Shown: positions 22,233 through 30,541 of the stretch, one piece after another
Layout of the letters: each line of letters starts with the position of its first letter
Position numbering within the stretch: position 1 is the stretch's first letter
Origin: Actinomycetes bacterium
GTDB taxonomy: Bacteria; Actinomycetota; Thermoleophilia; Solirubrobacterales; Solirubrobacteraceae
Assembly (NCBI GenBank): GCA_021820105.1
Contig: JAKAED010000015.1
Coordinates: forward strand, 1-40,947
Direction of reading: 5' to 3'
DNA: 40,947 bases
Notes under the pieces: generated by a model
Database searches by the model: none
Told to the model about the DNA's origin: nothing
The model's input: the letters and a program-made list of their open reading frames with translations, nothing else
Made by a program: the position numbers and the translations under genes

Positions 22233-23510
22233 TTGAGCGCTGCAGACCCATACCCACTGTCTCACGTCTATCCGCTGGGTAGCCGCGTCAACAACCGTGG
22301 CCACCTTGAGATCGGCGGCTGCGACACGGTTGAGTTGGCCGCTGAGTTCGGCACGCCCGCATATGTGGTGGCCGAGCATGATCTGCGGGCGCGCGCGCAG
22401 GCCTACCGCCGCGGCTTGACAGCGCGTCACCCAGACGGCGACGTCCTGTTCGCGTCCAAGGCATTCCCGTGCACGGCTGTCTACCGCGTACTGGCCGAGG
22501 AGGGGCTCGCCTGTGACGTCGCCTCAGGGGGTGAGCTCGCGCTGGCCCTCCGCGGAGGCTTTGATCCCGGGCGGATCTACCTGCACGGGAACGCCAAATC
22601 GCCGGGCGAGCTCAACTACGCCCTGGAGGCCGGGGTCGGGCACATCGTGCTGGACTCACTGCACGACATCGAGCGGCTCGAGCGCGTGGTGGCCGAGCGG
22701 GCCGCCATCCAGGATGTCCTGATCAGGATCACGCCGAACGTCGCCGGCGACACCCACAGCGCGATCTCAACCGGCCAGGCCGATTCCAAGTTCGGCTTTG
22801 GCCTGGCGGAGGCTCCACGGGCAATCGAGCGGGTTGCGGACGCGGCGCACCTGCGGCTGGCGGGACTGCACTGCCACATCGGCTCGCAACTGCTCGACCT
22901 GGAGCCGTTCGTGCGCGCCGTGGAGGCGCTGGCGACGCTCGGCGACTTTGATGTCTACAACCTCGGCGGCGGCCTTGGCGTGGCCTACCTGGAGGCCCAG
23001 GAGCCGCCGTCCATCGCGGATTACGTCGCGACCCTGACCGATGCCGCCCACCGGGTGCTCGGAGCCGGCAAGCGTCTGCTGATCGAGCCCGGACGTTCGC
23101 TGGTCGCCAATTCCACGGTGACGCTTTACACGGTTGAGACCGTGAAACGCAACATCTCGAGCTGGGTGGCCGTGGACGGAGGGATGTCCGACAATCTGCG
23201 GCCCATGTTGTATGGCTCTCGGTATGAGGCGGCGCTCGCCAACCGCATGCTCGCCACCGGCGGTGAGATTCACCACCTGGTCGGCAAGCACTGCGAGTCC
23301 GGCGACGTGATCATCCGCGACGTGACGCTGCCCAGCCCGGTGCCGGGTGACCTCGTGGTCACACCCGCGACCGGCGCCTACGGCCACGCGATGGCAAACA
23401 ACTACAACGGCATTCCGCGTCCGCCTGTCATCTTCTGCCGTGACGGCGACGCGCGGGTGGTAGTGCGGCGCGAGACCTATGACGATCTGATGGCCCGCGA
23501 TGTCAACTGA
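22233..23510 (+). CDS. lysA: Diaminopimelate decarboxylase
   Basis: This 425-residue PLP enzyme of fold type III catalyses the last step of lysine synthesis, meso-diaminopimelate to L-lysine. The PLP lysine is K76 in FASKAFPC. The phosphate-binding GGGLGVAY, the HIGSQ strand, the EPGRSLV block and KHCESGD with the catalytic cysteine of the second subunit are all present. The start is TTG 22233, and no better codon or Shine-Dalgarno sequence is visible. Its stop overlaps the hom start by 11 bp, placing it first in a lysA-hom-thrC-thrB operon that joins the lysine and threonine branches of aspartate metabolism. Confidence 0.95.
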   Translation: MSAADPYPLSHVYPLGSRVNNRGHLEIGGCDTVELAAEFGTPAYVVAEHDLRARAQAYRRGLTARHPDGDVLFASKAFPCTAVYRVLAEEGLACDVASGGELALALRGGFDPGRIYLHGNAKSPGELNYALEAGVGHIVLDSLHDIERLERVVAERAAIQDVLIRITPNVAGDTHSAISTGQADSKFGFGLAEAPRAIERVADAAHLRLAGLHCHIGSQLLDLEPFVRAVEALATLGDFDVYNLGGGLGVAYLEAQEPPSIADYVATLTDAAHRVLGAGKRLLIEPGRSLVANSTVTLYTVETVKRNISSWVAVDGGMSDNLRPMLYGSRYEAALANRMLATGGEIHHLVGKHCESGDVIIRDVTLPSPVPGDLVVTPATGAYGHAMANNYNGIPRPPVIFCRDGDARVVVRRETYDDLMARDVN

Positions 23511-24762
23511 GCCCCGCTCAACCGGCGAACCCACGGGTGCGCCCGAGGCTTCCTTCCGGATCGGGGTGCTCGGCCGCGGAACGGTCGGCGGCGCCTTCAC
23601 CGGCCTCGTCCTTGAGCACTCAGAACGGATCCAGCGGATCACGGGCCTGCGGCCGATGGTCTCAGGGGTGCTCAGCCGCTCCGTTGGAGATTTTGAGACG
23701 ATCCTGGCCGACTCTGACCTGATTGTTGAGCTGATCGGCGGAATCGAGCCCGCGCGGACCTATGTGCTGCAGGCGATGCGGGCGGGCCGTCACGTGGTGA
23801 CCGCCAACAAACAGCTGCTCTCCCAGTACGGAGACGAACTCTTTGCGGCTGCCGGTGAGCATGGCGTTCAGCTGCGCTTCGAGGGAGCTGTGGCCGGTGT
23901 GGTGCCGGTCGTGCGGGTGCTGCAGGAGTCGCTTGCCGGAGCGCGGATCGATCGTGTGCACGGAATCGTGAACGGAACCACGAACTTCATCCTCAGCGAG
24001 ATGGCGCGACTCGGCATCGGTTTTGATGAGGCGCTCGCCGAGGCTCAGCGCCTCGGTTACGCAGAGTCCGATCCCTCTGATGATGTCGATGGTCTTGACG
24101 CTGCTGCCAAGATGGCGATTCTGGCCCGGCTGGCGTTCGGGGCCCCGGTGCATCTCGATCAGGTTCCCTACGAGGGCATCCGTCACATCACCCCGCACGA
24201 CATGGAGTACGCGCGCGAGCTCGGCCTCGGGCTGAAGCTGATCGGCACCGCCGAACGGATCGGAGAGGCGTTGTCCGTACGCGTGCATCCGGCCTTCCTG
24301 AATCCCGGCCATCCGCTCGCCTCGGTCGGTGGACCGTTCAACGCCGTCACGGTGGAATCGCCCGCGATCACCGAGATAACCATGTCCGGCCCCGGTGCGG
24401 GCGGTCCACAGACGGCCACCGCTGTGCTGGGAGATGTTGTCAGCGCGATGATCCCTCCCGCCAGTCCCCCGGAGGAGATGGTGCCGATGCCGATCGTCAC
24501 CGACGTCGTCTCAGCCTTCTACCTGCACCTTGAGGTGGCGGATGAGCCCGGCGTGTTGGCGCTGGTGGCGCAGGTCCTGGCGACACATGGCGTGTCCGTC
24601 AAGTCGGTGGTTCAGAAGGGCATGAACGAGCAGGCGCGCCTGGTGATGGTGACCCATCCCGTGCTTGAGTCGAGCTTCTTCGCGGCGACAGAGGAGATCT
24701 CCGCGCTGGACGCCCTGCGCGCTCCGCCGCGCTCCATCAGAGTCATCGAGGAGGAGTTCTGA
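23500..24762 (+). CDS. hom: Homoserine dehydrogenase with ACT domain
   Basis: This 420-residue NAD(P)-dependent enzyme reduces aspartate semialdehyde to homoserine. The NAD(P)-binding loop GVLGRGTVGG is at residues 22-31. TANKQLLS carries the catalytic lysine near residue 106. GIVNGTTNFILSEM and DPSDDVDGLDAAAK are family signatures. The last 75 residues form an ACT domain (LHLEVADEPGVLALVAQVL), so feedback inhibition by threonine is expected. The ATG at 23500 lies within the end of lysA, giving an 11-bp overlap. A strong hairpin follows the stop. Confidence 0.97.
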   Translation: MSTEPRSTGEPTGAPEASFRIGVLGRGTVGGAFTGLVLEHSERIQRITGLRPMVSGVLSRSVGDFETILADSDLIVELIGGIEPARTYVLQAMRAGRHVVTANKQLLSQYGDELFAAAGEHGVQLRFEGAVAGVVPVVRVLQESLAGARIDRVHGIVNGTTNFILSEMARLGIGFDEALAEAQRLGYAESDPSDDVDGLDAAAKMAILARLAFGAPVHLDQVPYEGIRHITPHDMEYARELGLGLKLIGTAERIGEALSVRVHPAFLNPGHPLASVGGPFNAVTVESPAITEITMSGPGAGGPQTATAVLGDVVSAMIPPASPPEEMVPMPIVTDVVSAFYLHLEVADEPGVLALVAQVLATHGVSVKSVVQKGMNEQARLVMVTHPVLESSFFAATEEISALDALRAPPRSIRVIEEEF

Positions 24763-24764
24763 CG

Positions 24765-24790
24765 GGCGGGCGGCCCGCTGGCCGCCCGCC
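24765..24790 (+). terminator. Terminator or attenuator hairpin between hom and thrC
   Basis: GGCGGGCGGCC (24765-24775) pairs perfectly with GGCCGCCCGCC (24780-24790) across a CGCT tetraloop, followed by TTGTCTGG. It begins 2 bp after the hom stop and 21 bp before thrC. The 11-bp GC stem is one of the strongest in the window, and a partial read-through step in the operon is likely. Confidence 0.75.
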
Positions 24791-24811
24791 TTGTCTGGCA
24801 TCCTCGGACCG

Positions 24812-25825
24812 ATGCCAGGTCTGATCGAGCGCTACATCGATCGCCTTCCGTTCGCGGAGGGCGACCCGATCATCACGCTCCAGGAGGGTTCGACACCGCT
24901 GGTGCACGCACCCCGCCTGTCTGAACGGGTGGGCGCGGAGGTCTGGCTCAAGATCGAGGGCTCGAATCCGACCGGCAGCTTCAAGGACCGGGGCATGACC
25001 TGCGCGGTCTCAGCTGCGGTGCGCGAGGGTGCCCAGGCCGTGATCTGCGCCTCAACCGGCAACACGGCGGCAGCGCTGGCCGCCTACGCGGCGCGCGCCG
25101 GCATCCGCGGCGTGGTGATCGTCCCGGAGGGCAAGATCGCGATGGGCAAGCTCGCGCAGGCGCTGATGCACGGAGCCCAGGTGATTGCGATCCAGGGCAA
25201 CTTTGACCGCGCCCTGCAACTGGTGCGAACGGTCGCCGAGAAGCATCCCATAGCGCTTGTCAATTCGATCAATGAGTTTCGCATTGAGGGCCAGAAGACG
25301 GCCGCCTTTGAGATCGCCGAGGAGCTGGCCGGCGAGCTGGACGCACTCTGCATTCCCGTCGGCAACGCCGGCAACATCACGGCCTATTGGCGTGGCTTCC
25401 GGGAGCTGGGGATGGCCCCGCAGATGTTCGGCTTCCAGGCGGCGGGTGCCGCGCCGCTGGTGCTGGGCAAACCGGTGGAGCAGCCCGAGACGATCGCCAG
25501 CGCGATTCGCATCGGCAAGCCGGCCCGCTGGGAGCAGGCGATGGATGCAATGACGGCCTCGGGCGGGGCCGTCAACGCCGTGACGGACGAGCAGATCCTC
25601 ACCGCCTACCGCTTTCTCGCGCGTGAGGAGGGGGTGTTCTGCGAGCCCGCCTCCGCAGCCTCAGTCGCCGGGTTGATGGTGCACGGGGCCGGCAACGCAC
25701 AACGGGTGGCGTGTGTGCTCACCGGGCATGGCCTGAAGGATCCGGACACCGCGCTCTCCCAGGTCGGTGGGGTGGTCCCCTGCGAGCCTGAGCTGTCCGC
25801 GATCGAGCGCGCCATCCTGCGGTGA
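24812..25825 (+). CDS. thrC: Threonine synthase
   Basis: This 337-residue PLP enzyme of fold type II converts O-phosphohomoserine to threonine. The Schiff-base lysine is K58 in NPTGSFKDRG. ASTGNTAAALAAYAARAG and the phosphate-binding PVGNAGNITAY loop are present, and VLTGHGLKDPD near the C-terminus is the typical end. The shorter class I form without an N-terminal extension fits actinobacterial ThrC. The frame is open upstream to 24665 inside hom, but family alignment and the ATG at 24812 support the shorter start. The stop overlaps thrB (GTGA). Confidence 0.97.
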   Translation: MPGLIERYIDRLPFAEGDPIITLQEGSTPLVHAPRLSERVGAEVWLKIEGSNPTGSFKDRGMTCAVSAAVREGAQAVICASTGNTAAALAAYAARAGIRGVVIVPEGKIAMGKLAQALMHGAQVIAIQGNFDRALQLVRTVAEKHPIALVNSINEFRIEGQKTAAFEIAEELAGELDALCIPVGNAGNITAYWRGFRELGMAPQMFGFQAAGAAPLVLGKPVEQPETIASAIRIGKPARWEQAMDAMTASGGAVNAVTDEQILTAYRFLAREEGVFCEPASAASVAGLMVHGAGNAQRVACVLTGHGLKDPDTALSQVGGVVPCEPELSAIERAILR

Positions 25826-26685
25826 GCGGCGTCCGCGTCCAGGTCCCAGGCTCGTCGGCCAATCTCGGCCCGGGCTTCGATGTGTTGGCCGCGGCCCTGG
25901 GGCTGTTTCTGACCGTCGAGGTCGAGGAGACCGGCCACTTCCGGCTGGTGACGGACCTGCGTCTGCGCCAGGACCGCAGCAACCTGATCGTCAGAGCCTT
26001 TGAGCGACTGCTGCCCGCCGACCGCTTTGAGTTCCGGGTCAGCTCAACGATCCCGCTGAGCGGTGGGATGGGTTCGAGCGCGGCGGGCGTCGTCGCGGGA
26101 CTGATGGCTGCAGACCACTTCCGTGGCGCCGGCGCGGATCTGCTGGGGCTGGCGACCGAGATGGAGGGCCATCCGGACAATGTCGCCGCCTCGCTCTTGG
26201 GCGGGCTGGTGATCTGTGACGGGACGGACGTGCGACGGCTTGAGATGCCCGCCGAGCTCCAGGCGGCACTGGTGATTCCGCACCGGGCCGTGCGGACCTC
26301 GGCGGCACGGGAGGTGCTGCCCGCCACCGTCCCGCTGGCGGACGCGGTGCACAACGTGGCCTGCGCCGCGAAGCTGATTGCCGGCCTGAGCATGCCCGAC
26401 CCGGAGTTGATCGCGGCGGGGTTGAGCGACCGCCTGCACCAGCCCTACCGCGCTCACCTGTTTCCGCGTTCGGCCGAGATCGTCGCCCAGGCCGCCGCCC
26501 ACGGCGCCCTGGGAGCGACGATCTCAGGCGCTGGCCCGACCGTGCTCATCTGGTGCACGAGAGACCCGGAGCACGCGGCCGGGCCGCCACAGCTGCTGCA
26601 GTGGCTGGCAGCGGCCAGCGAGGGCTGGGCTGAGGTGCGGATCGTCGAGTTTGAGCCGCGCGGCGCGCAGGTGACCGCGCTCTGA
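25822..26685 (+). CDS. thrB: Homoserine kinase
   Basis: This 287-residue GHMP-superfamily kinase phosphorylates homoserine for ThrC. The first strand VRVQVPGSSANLGPGFD and the ATP-binding glycine/serine loop PLSGGMGSSAAG (residues 78-89) are unmistakable. The late GATISGAGPTVLIW motif completes the fold. It starts at GTG 25822, overlapping thrC by 4 bp, so ThrC and ThrB are made together. It is the last gene of the lysine/threonine operon and converges on parA 19 bp away. Confidence 0.97.
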   Translation: MSGVRVQVPGSSANLGPGFDVLAAALGLFLTVEVEETGHFRLVTDLRLRQDRSNLIVRAFERLLPADRFEFRVSSTIPLSGGMGSSAAGVVAGLMAADHFRGAGADLLGLATEMEGHPDNVAASLLGGLVICDGTDVRRLEMPAELQAALVIPHRAVRTSAAREVLPATVPLADAVHNVACAAKLIAGLSMPDPELIAAGLSDRLHQPYRAHLFPRSAEIVAQAAAHGALGATISGAGPTVLIWCTRDPEHAAGPPQLLQWLAAASEGWAEVRIVEFEPRGAQVTAL

Positions 26686-26704
26686 GGCTCGCACGCGCGG
26701 CTGG

Positions 26705-27481
26705 CTACCTTCGCAGGGCCTTGACCTTCCGCCGCGCGTCCTTCATGCCCAGACGTTTCAGGAGCTCACTCGCGACACCCAGGTAGTCCTCACCCAGGTC
26801 AGGGCGGTAATCCAGGATCGACAGCGCTCGCTCCGCCGATTCGGCATAGGCAATTGATTGGCGGATCACCGTGTCGAGCAGCCTGTCGCCAAAGTGCTGG
26901 CGCAGCGAGTCAAAGGCCTCACGGGAGTGACGGGTGCGCAGGTCCACGATGTTGAGCACGATCCCCAGGAGTTGCAGATCCGGGTTGAGGGTGCTGCGCG
27001 CCAGCTCGATCACCTCCAGCGCCTGCTCGACCCCCTGCAGGGCAAAGTACTGGCCCTCGGCCGAGATCAGCGCATGGTCCGAGGCGACCAGCGCATTGAC
27101 GGTCAGCAGGCCGAGCGCCGGCGGGCAGTCGATCAGGATCACATCGTAGTCCTGCGTCAGCGGTCTCAGCGCCTGCTTGAGCGCGAGTTCGCGGCCGATC
27201 TTGCCGCCCAGGATCAGTTCGGCCTCGGCCAGCGCCAGCGTTGCGGGAATCACACCGCCATGATCGGCATCGCCGGCCGTGGCAGCTCCGGTAAGCACGT
27301 CGGCAATGGTCGGTGTGGCTTCGGGATCAACGTCCAGGTAGTCCGACAGGTTGCCCTGTGGATCCAGGTCAACCGCCAGCACCCGCAGGTCGATCCGCCG
27401 GAGCACGTCGGTCAGGGTGCGCACCGTTGTGGTCTTCCCGGTTCCACCCTTCTGCGAGAGCACTGCGATCGTGGTGGCCAT
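26705..27481 (-). CDS. ParA/Soj-family ATPase without a ParB partner
   Basis: This 258-residue P-loop ATPase has the deviant Walker A KGGTGKTTT (K11 and K16), a Walker A' strand VDLDPQGNLSDYL and Walker B VILIDCPPALG. It matches chromosomal Soj/ParA proteins that move DNA or other cargo with a ParB-like partner. No parB, parS site (TGTTTCACGTGAAACA-like) or MinE/FlhF-type partner is adjacent. It may therefore be an orphan that positions something other than the origin, or it may serve a distant ParB. The C-terminus is Lys/Arg-rich. The ATG at 27481 is divergent from the PLP decarboxylase gene. Confidence 0.88.
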   Translation of the reverse strand: MATTIAVLSQKGGTGKTTTVRTLTDVLRRIDLRVLAVDLDPQGNLSDYLDVDPEATPTIADVLTGAATAGDADHGGVIPATLALAEAELILGGKIGRELALKQALRPLTQDYDVILIDCPPALGLLTVNALVASDHALISAEGQYFALQGVEQALEVIELARSTLNPDLQLLGIVLNIVDLRTRHSREAFDSLRQHFGDRLLDTVIRQSIAYAESAERALSILDYRPDLGEDYLGVASELLKRLGMKDARRKVKALRR

Positions 27482-27505
27482 GCGGGGCGACTATATCCGC
27501 GATGG

Positions 27506-27530
27506 GCCGGCGGTCATACTTGCCGGCGGT
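27506..27530. repeat. Direct repeats in the parA/decarboxylase divergent region
   Basis: GCCGGCGGT occurs twice, at 27506-27514 and 27522-27530, with 16 bp start-to-start spacing. The pair lies in the 62-bp gap between divergent genes, where an activator or repressor site would be expected. A role is inferred only from position. Confidence 0.35.
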
Positions 27531-27543
27531 ACCCTGCTGGTGG

Positions 27544-28920
27544 ATGAGCGACCGCACCAGCGACCGCGCGCAGCTCCTGTCGTCGGCGGAGGCCCTGGTC
27601 GCTGCCTGGGAGTCGCGCTTTGGCAGCTTCGAGCCACATCCCGCCACCATCCCAGAGCCGGCGCGTCTGGAGCGCGCGTGGCAGGCCTTTGCGGTGCGGA
27701 TGGAGGACCACTATCCGTTCTTCCATCCCAGCTACGCCGGCCAGATGCTGAAGCCACCCAACGCGGTTGCGGCCGCCGGGTATCTCGCCGCGATGCTGAT
27801 CAATCCGAACAATCACGCACTTGACGGCGGTCCCGGCACGAGCGCTCTGGAAGTGGAGGTCGTCGAGCAGTTGGCGACGATGTTCGGGCTGCGGGCGCCC
27901 TTTCTGGGACACCTCACATCCAGCGGAACGATCGCGAATCTCGAGGCGCTCTGGGTGGCGCGCGAACTGCATCCGGGGCGGCGGGTCATCTATGGCGAGG
28001 CGGCCCATTACACGCACGGACGGATGTGCGGTGTGCTGGGCGTGGAGGCCACCCGCGTGCCGGCCGGCCCGGACGGCCGGATCGATCTGGATGCCGTCGA
28101 GTCAGAGTGTCGCCGCGGCAACGTGGGGACGGTTGTGCTGACGCTTGGAAGCACCGGCGTGGGCGCTGTCGACCGGGTTGAGCAGGCGCTCTCACTGCGA
28201 GAGCGGTACGGGGTGCGGCTGCACGTTGACGCGGCCTATGGAGGCTTCTTCAAGCTCGTGGCTGACGCGGCGGAGCCGCTCGTGGACCCGGCGCCATTTG
28301 CAGCCGTGTCGCGGTGCGACTCCGTGGTGGTCGATCCACATAAGCACGGTCTGCAGCCGTATGGCTGCGGCGCGGTGCTGTTTGCGGATCCGGCTGTGGG
28401 CCGGATCTACAAGCACGAGTCGCCGTACACCTACTTCACCTCGGAGGAGCTGCATCTTGGCGAGATCAGCCTGGAGTGCTCGCGGGCCGGCGCTGCGGCG
28501 GCAGCGCTGTGGCTCACGCTCCAGGTCTTTCCGCTGCTGCCCCAGTCAGGCTTGGGGCCCATGCTGGCCGCTGGCCGACGCGCGGCGCTTGAGTGGTCAG
28601 ATCGGCTCGCCGGCTCAGAGACGCTGACGCTCCACCTGCGACCTGAGCTCGACATCATCACCTGCTTTCCATCGGCCGTCAGCATGTCTGAGATCGACCT
28701 GCGCAGCGCGACGGTGATGCGGGCTGGGATGGCTGCCGACGATCCGATCTATCTGAGTTTGCTCGGGGTGGACCGCCGGACCTTCACCACCCTGCATGAC
28801 GCTGTGCTCGCCGATGCGCCCATGGCGCGGGTGCTGCGCAGTGTCCTGATGAAGCCCGAGCACGAGCTTCACGTCGAGCGACTGCATGCGCGCTTGGAGG
28901 CGATCGCCGGGAGTGGCTGA
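27544..28920 (+). CDS. PLP-dependent group II decarboxylase
   Basis: This 458-residue enzyme of the aromatic/acidic amino acid decarboxylase family has the expected blocks. GGPGTSALEVEVVEQLATMF holds the substrate-side region. GHLTSSGTIANLEALWVAR supplies the phosphate contact. HVDAAYGGFF provides the aspartate that pairs with the pyridine nitrogen. K267 in DPHKHGLQPYG forms the Schiff base. Relatives decarboxylate tyrosine, glutamate, diaminobutyrate or aspartate, and the substrate cannot be told here. Products such as amines or beta-alanine would fit a polyamine or CoA context. I use ATG 27544; an in-frame extension to 27313 lies inside parA on the other strand and looks spurious. Confidence 0.87.
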   Translation: MSDRTSDRAQLLSSAEALVAAWESRFGSFEPHPATIPEPARLERAWQAFAVRMEDHYPFFHPSYAGQMLKPPNAVAAAGYLAAMLINPNNHALDGGPGTSALEVEVVEQLATMFGLRAPFLGHLTSSGTIANLEALWVARELHPGRRVIYGEAAHYTHGRMCGVLGVEATRVPAGPDGRIDLDAVESECRRGNVGTVVLTLGSTGVGAVDRVEQALSLRERYGVRLHVDAAYGGFFKLVADAAEPLVDPAPFAAVSRCDSVVVDPHKHGLQPYGCGAVLFADPAVGRIYKHESPYTYFTSEELHLGEISLECSRAGAAAAALWLTLQVFPLLPQSGLGPMLAAGRRAALEWSDRLAGSETLTLHLRPELDIITCFPSAVSMSEIDLRSATVMRAGMAADDPIYLSLLGVDRRTFTTLHDAVLADAPMARVLRSVLMKPEHELHVERLHARLEAIAGSG

Positions 28921-28939
28921 TCGCTCACGGGCCAACCCC

Positions 28940-28965
28940 AGCCGGTGCCGCACGCGACACCGGCT
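28940..28965. terminator. Bidirectional terminator between decarboxylase and FHA genes
   Basis: AGCCGGTG (28940-28947) pairs with CACCGGCT (28958-28965) across a ten-base loop. It lies in the 57-bp gap between converging genes. No T-tract follows on either strand. Confidence 0.55.
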
Positions 28966-28977
28966 GCGCGCACCCGT

Positions 28978-29436
28978 TCAAGCAGGCTCTGATTCCAGCG
29001 CTGTGCTCAACGCCGCGCTGGGAACTGCCGGAATTTCGCAGAAGTGCAGGTGATGGCGTCCAATCACAATCTCATCACCGTCAGCGAGTGCACTCCATTC
29101 CACGCGTTCGCCGTTGACGAACACGCCGTTCAGGCTGCGATCGTCGACCACACGTAGTCCGTCCGGTTGGCGCACGATCAGCGCGTGGCGACGTGACACG
29201 GTCGGATCGTCAAACCGGATGTCAGCCGCGAGGCTGCGTCCGATTCGGGTCCATTCACGGTCGAGCGCGTACGCGATCACCTTGCTGTCCCCGCCGCGGT
29301 AGGCGAGGTATTGACCAGCTGTATCGATACCCTCGCGGAACTCCGCGAGCCAATCCTGATCCGGCGAATCGGTCCTCAGGTCCTGATCTGCCGTCAGTCC
29401 GACCTTCGCCGTTGGGTCTGTCGTCCAGGCCTCCAT
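28978..29436 (-). CDS. FHA-domain protein
   Basis: From the second ATG (29436) the protein has 152 residues. AGAGGAG lies six bases upstream of it and directly abuts the first ATG at 29442, which decides for the inner start. The N-terminal 60 residues are acidic and unrecognised. The FHA domain follows, with RIGRSLAADIRFDDPTVSRRHA (the phosphothreonine-binding Arg, Ser and Arg-His), LNGVFVNGERV and LADGDEIVIG. FHA domains bind phosphothreonine, so it is likely a signalling partner of Ser/Thr kinases, none of which is in the window. It diverges from a small zinc-ribbon gene. Confidence 0.88.
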   Translation of the reverse strand: MEAWTTDPTAKVGLTADQDLRTDSPDQDWLAEFREGIDTAGQYLAYRGGDSKVIAYALDREWTRIGRSLAADIRFDDPTVSRRHALIVRQPDGLRVVDDRSLNGVFVNGERVEWSALADGDEIVIGRHHLHFCEIPAVPSAALSTALESEPA

Positions 29437-29624
29437 GGTCATCTCCTCTGGGCGGGGAAGACATGGCGTGCCGACTCAGGCACGCTCCAGAATGATAGTC
29501 CTCCGGTCAAATTGATCCTAGGGTGCGAAACACGTTTCTTCGTCAGTTCTTCGCCGCCGGGGGCGTCGAGCATGGGACTTTCGACCATTGCAGGAACTCA
29601 AGCTGCCCGCGCGAAAACCATTTC

Positions 29625-29900
29625 ATGCAAATGTCCGGCGGCGGTACCCCTGACCTGGAGTTGGCGCTGCTGCGCCGCAGCCTGGGGGAGATCTCCGGGA
29701 AGGTCGAGCATTGTCACAGCTGTGAGCGCGCACTGCTGATCGGAGAGCGCGTCTACGAGTATGAGAACGGGGAACTGCGCTGCGCGCTCTGCCGTGTCGA
29801 GCGTGCCGGACAGAGCGCCCCGTGGCACACCGTGCATACCGCCGCGCACGGGCACTCGCTGCGTCTGCTGGATCGCCGTCCCGCCCGCAGAGCGGCCTGA
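29625..29900 (+). CDS. Small zinc-ribbon protein of unknown function
   Basis: This protein has 91 residues from the ATG at 29625. It contains two CxxC pairs, CHSC and CALC, separated by 23 residues (ERALLIGERVYEYENGELR), which should form one zinc ribbon. The tail is basic (LLDRRPARRAA). The frame stays open to a GTG at 29523, giving 125 residues with an extra Cys/His-rich part (HCRNSSC), so the start is uncertain. I favour the shorter form because the upstream codons are AT-richer. No family name is known to me. It may interact with nucleic acid or act as a small adaptor. Confidence 0.55.
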   Translation: MQMSGGGTPDLELALLRRSLGEISGKVEHCHSCERALLIGERVYEYENGELRCALCRVERAGQSAPWHTVHTAAHGHSLRLLDRRPARRAA

Positions 29901-30019
29901 GGCACGCGCTCCCACGGCCTGAGGGCGTGGCTCCGGGCGATTTGTCCGGGTGGCCGGCCGCCACGTCTGGGCAGGGAGGAGACGTTTGCGCGAGCGGATA
30001 TTTAGACTCCGGTTTCGCA

Positions 30020-30514
30020 GTGGAACCGTTCACCGTCTCAGTCAACATCTCGATGCCGCGCGAGCAGGTCTTTGAGTACCTCGCGGACATCGCCAACCAC
30101 GCCGAGTTCACCGACCACTACCTGGTCGACTGGAGGCTCACGCGTGTGGAGACCTACGGTGAGGGTGCTGGTGCGCGCTTTCGCATGAAGGCGCCGCTGA
30201 ATCGCTTCGCCTGGGCGGACATGACCATTGCGGAGTTGCAGCCACCGTTCAAGATCGTTGAGCGCGGTCGCGGCGGCAAGTTCAACCGGGTGAAGATGAT
30301 GGGGACCTACGAGATTCTCGAACCGCACCCGGGGATCTCACGAGTCCAGTACACCTACGAGACCGATGCCCACGTGCTCTCCGATCTGATTGCCGAGAAT
30401 CTGGGCGGTCGCGCCTGGACCAAGGGCAAGGCGAGGAAGGCGCTGAAGCGGCTGCGGGCGATCCTGGAGGAGGACCGCATGCGCGGCAGACGGCCCTCCG
30501 TGGCGGCGCGCTGA
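30020..30514 (+). CDS. SRPBCC (START-like) family protein, polyketide cyclase/dehydrase type
   Basis: This 164-residue protein starts at GTG 30020. FTVSVNISMPREQVFEYLADIANHAEF is the classic opening of the SRPBCC fold, with a first beta strand followed by helices. Later strands include FRMKAPLNRFAWADM and RVQYTYETDA, and a C-terminal helix ends KARKALKRLRAILEED. The fold encloses a hydrophobic ligand pocket, and ligands range from lipids to polyketides. The upstream open frame to 29822 overlaps the zinc-ribbon gene and is not supported. The function is unknown beyond the fold. Confidence 0.83.
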   Translation: MEPFTVSVNISMPREQVFEYLADIANHAEFTDHYLVDWRLTRVETYGEGAGARFRMKAPLNRFAWADMTIAELQPPFKIVERGRGGKFNRVKMMGTYEILEPHPGISRVQYTYETDAHVLSDLIAENLGGRAWTKGKARKALKRLRAILEEDRMRGRRPSVAAR

Positions 30515-30541
30515 CCTGCTCGGCCGGTAGACTCCCAGCCC

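Noticed and set aside
20872-22257. A 461-codon open frame on the minus strand
   Set aside because: It lies exactly opposite the MFS transporter, whose family motifs are clear. The antisense translation is rich in His, Arg and Gln with no domain, as expected from high-GC shadow frames.
27506-27530. GCCGGCGGT direct repeats as a parS-like centromere
   Set aside because: Two short GC-rich copies do not resemble parS and could occur by chance in this base composition, so I list them only as a repeat.
27313-27543. An N-terminal extension of the PLP decarboxylase
   Set aside because: It lies inside parA on the opposite strand. The normal ATG is at 27544, close to the conserved N-terminus.
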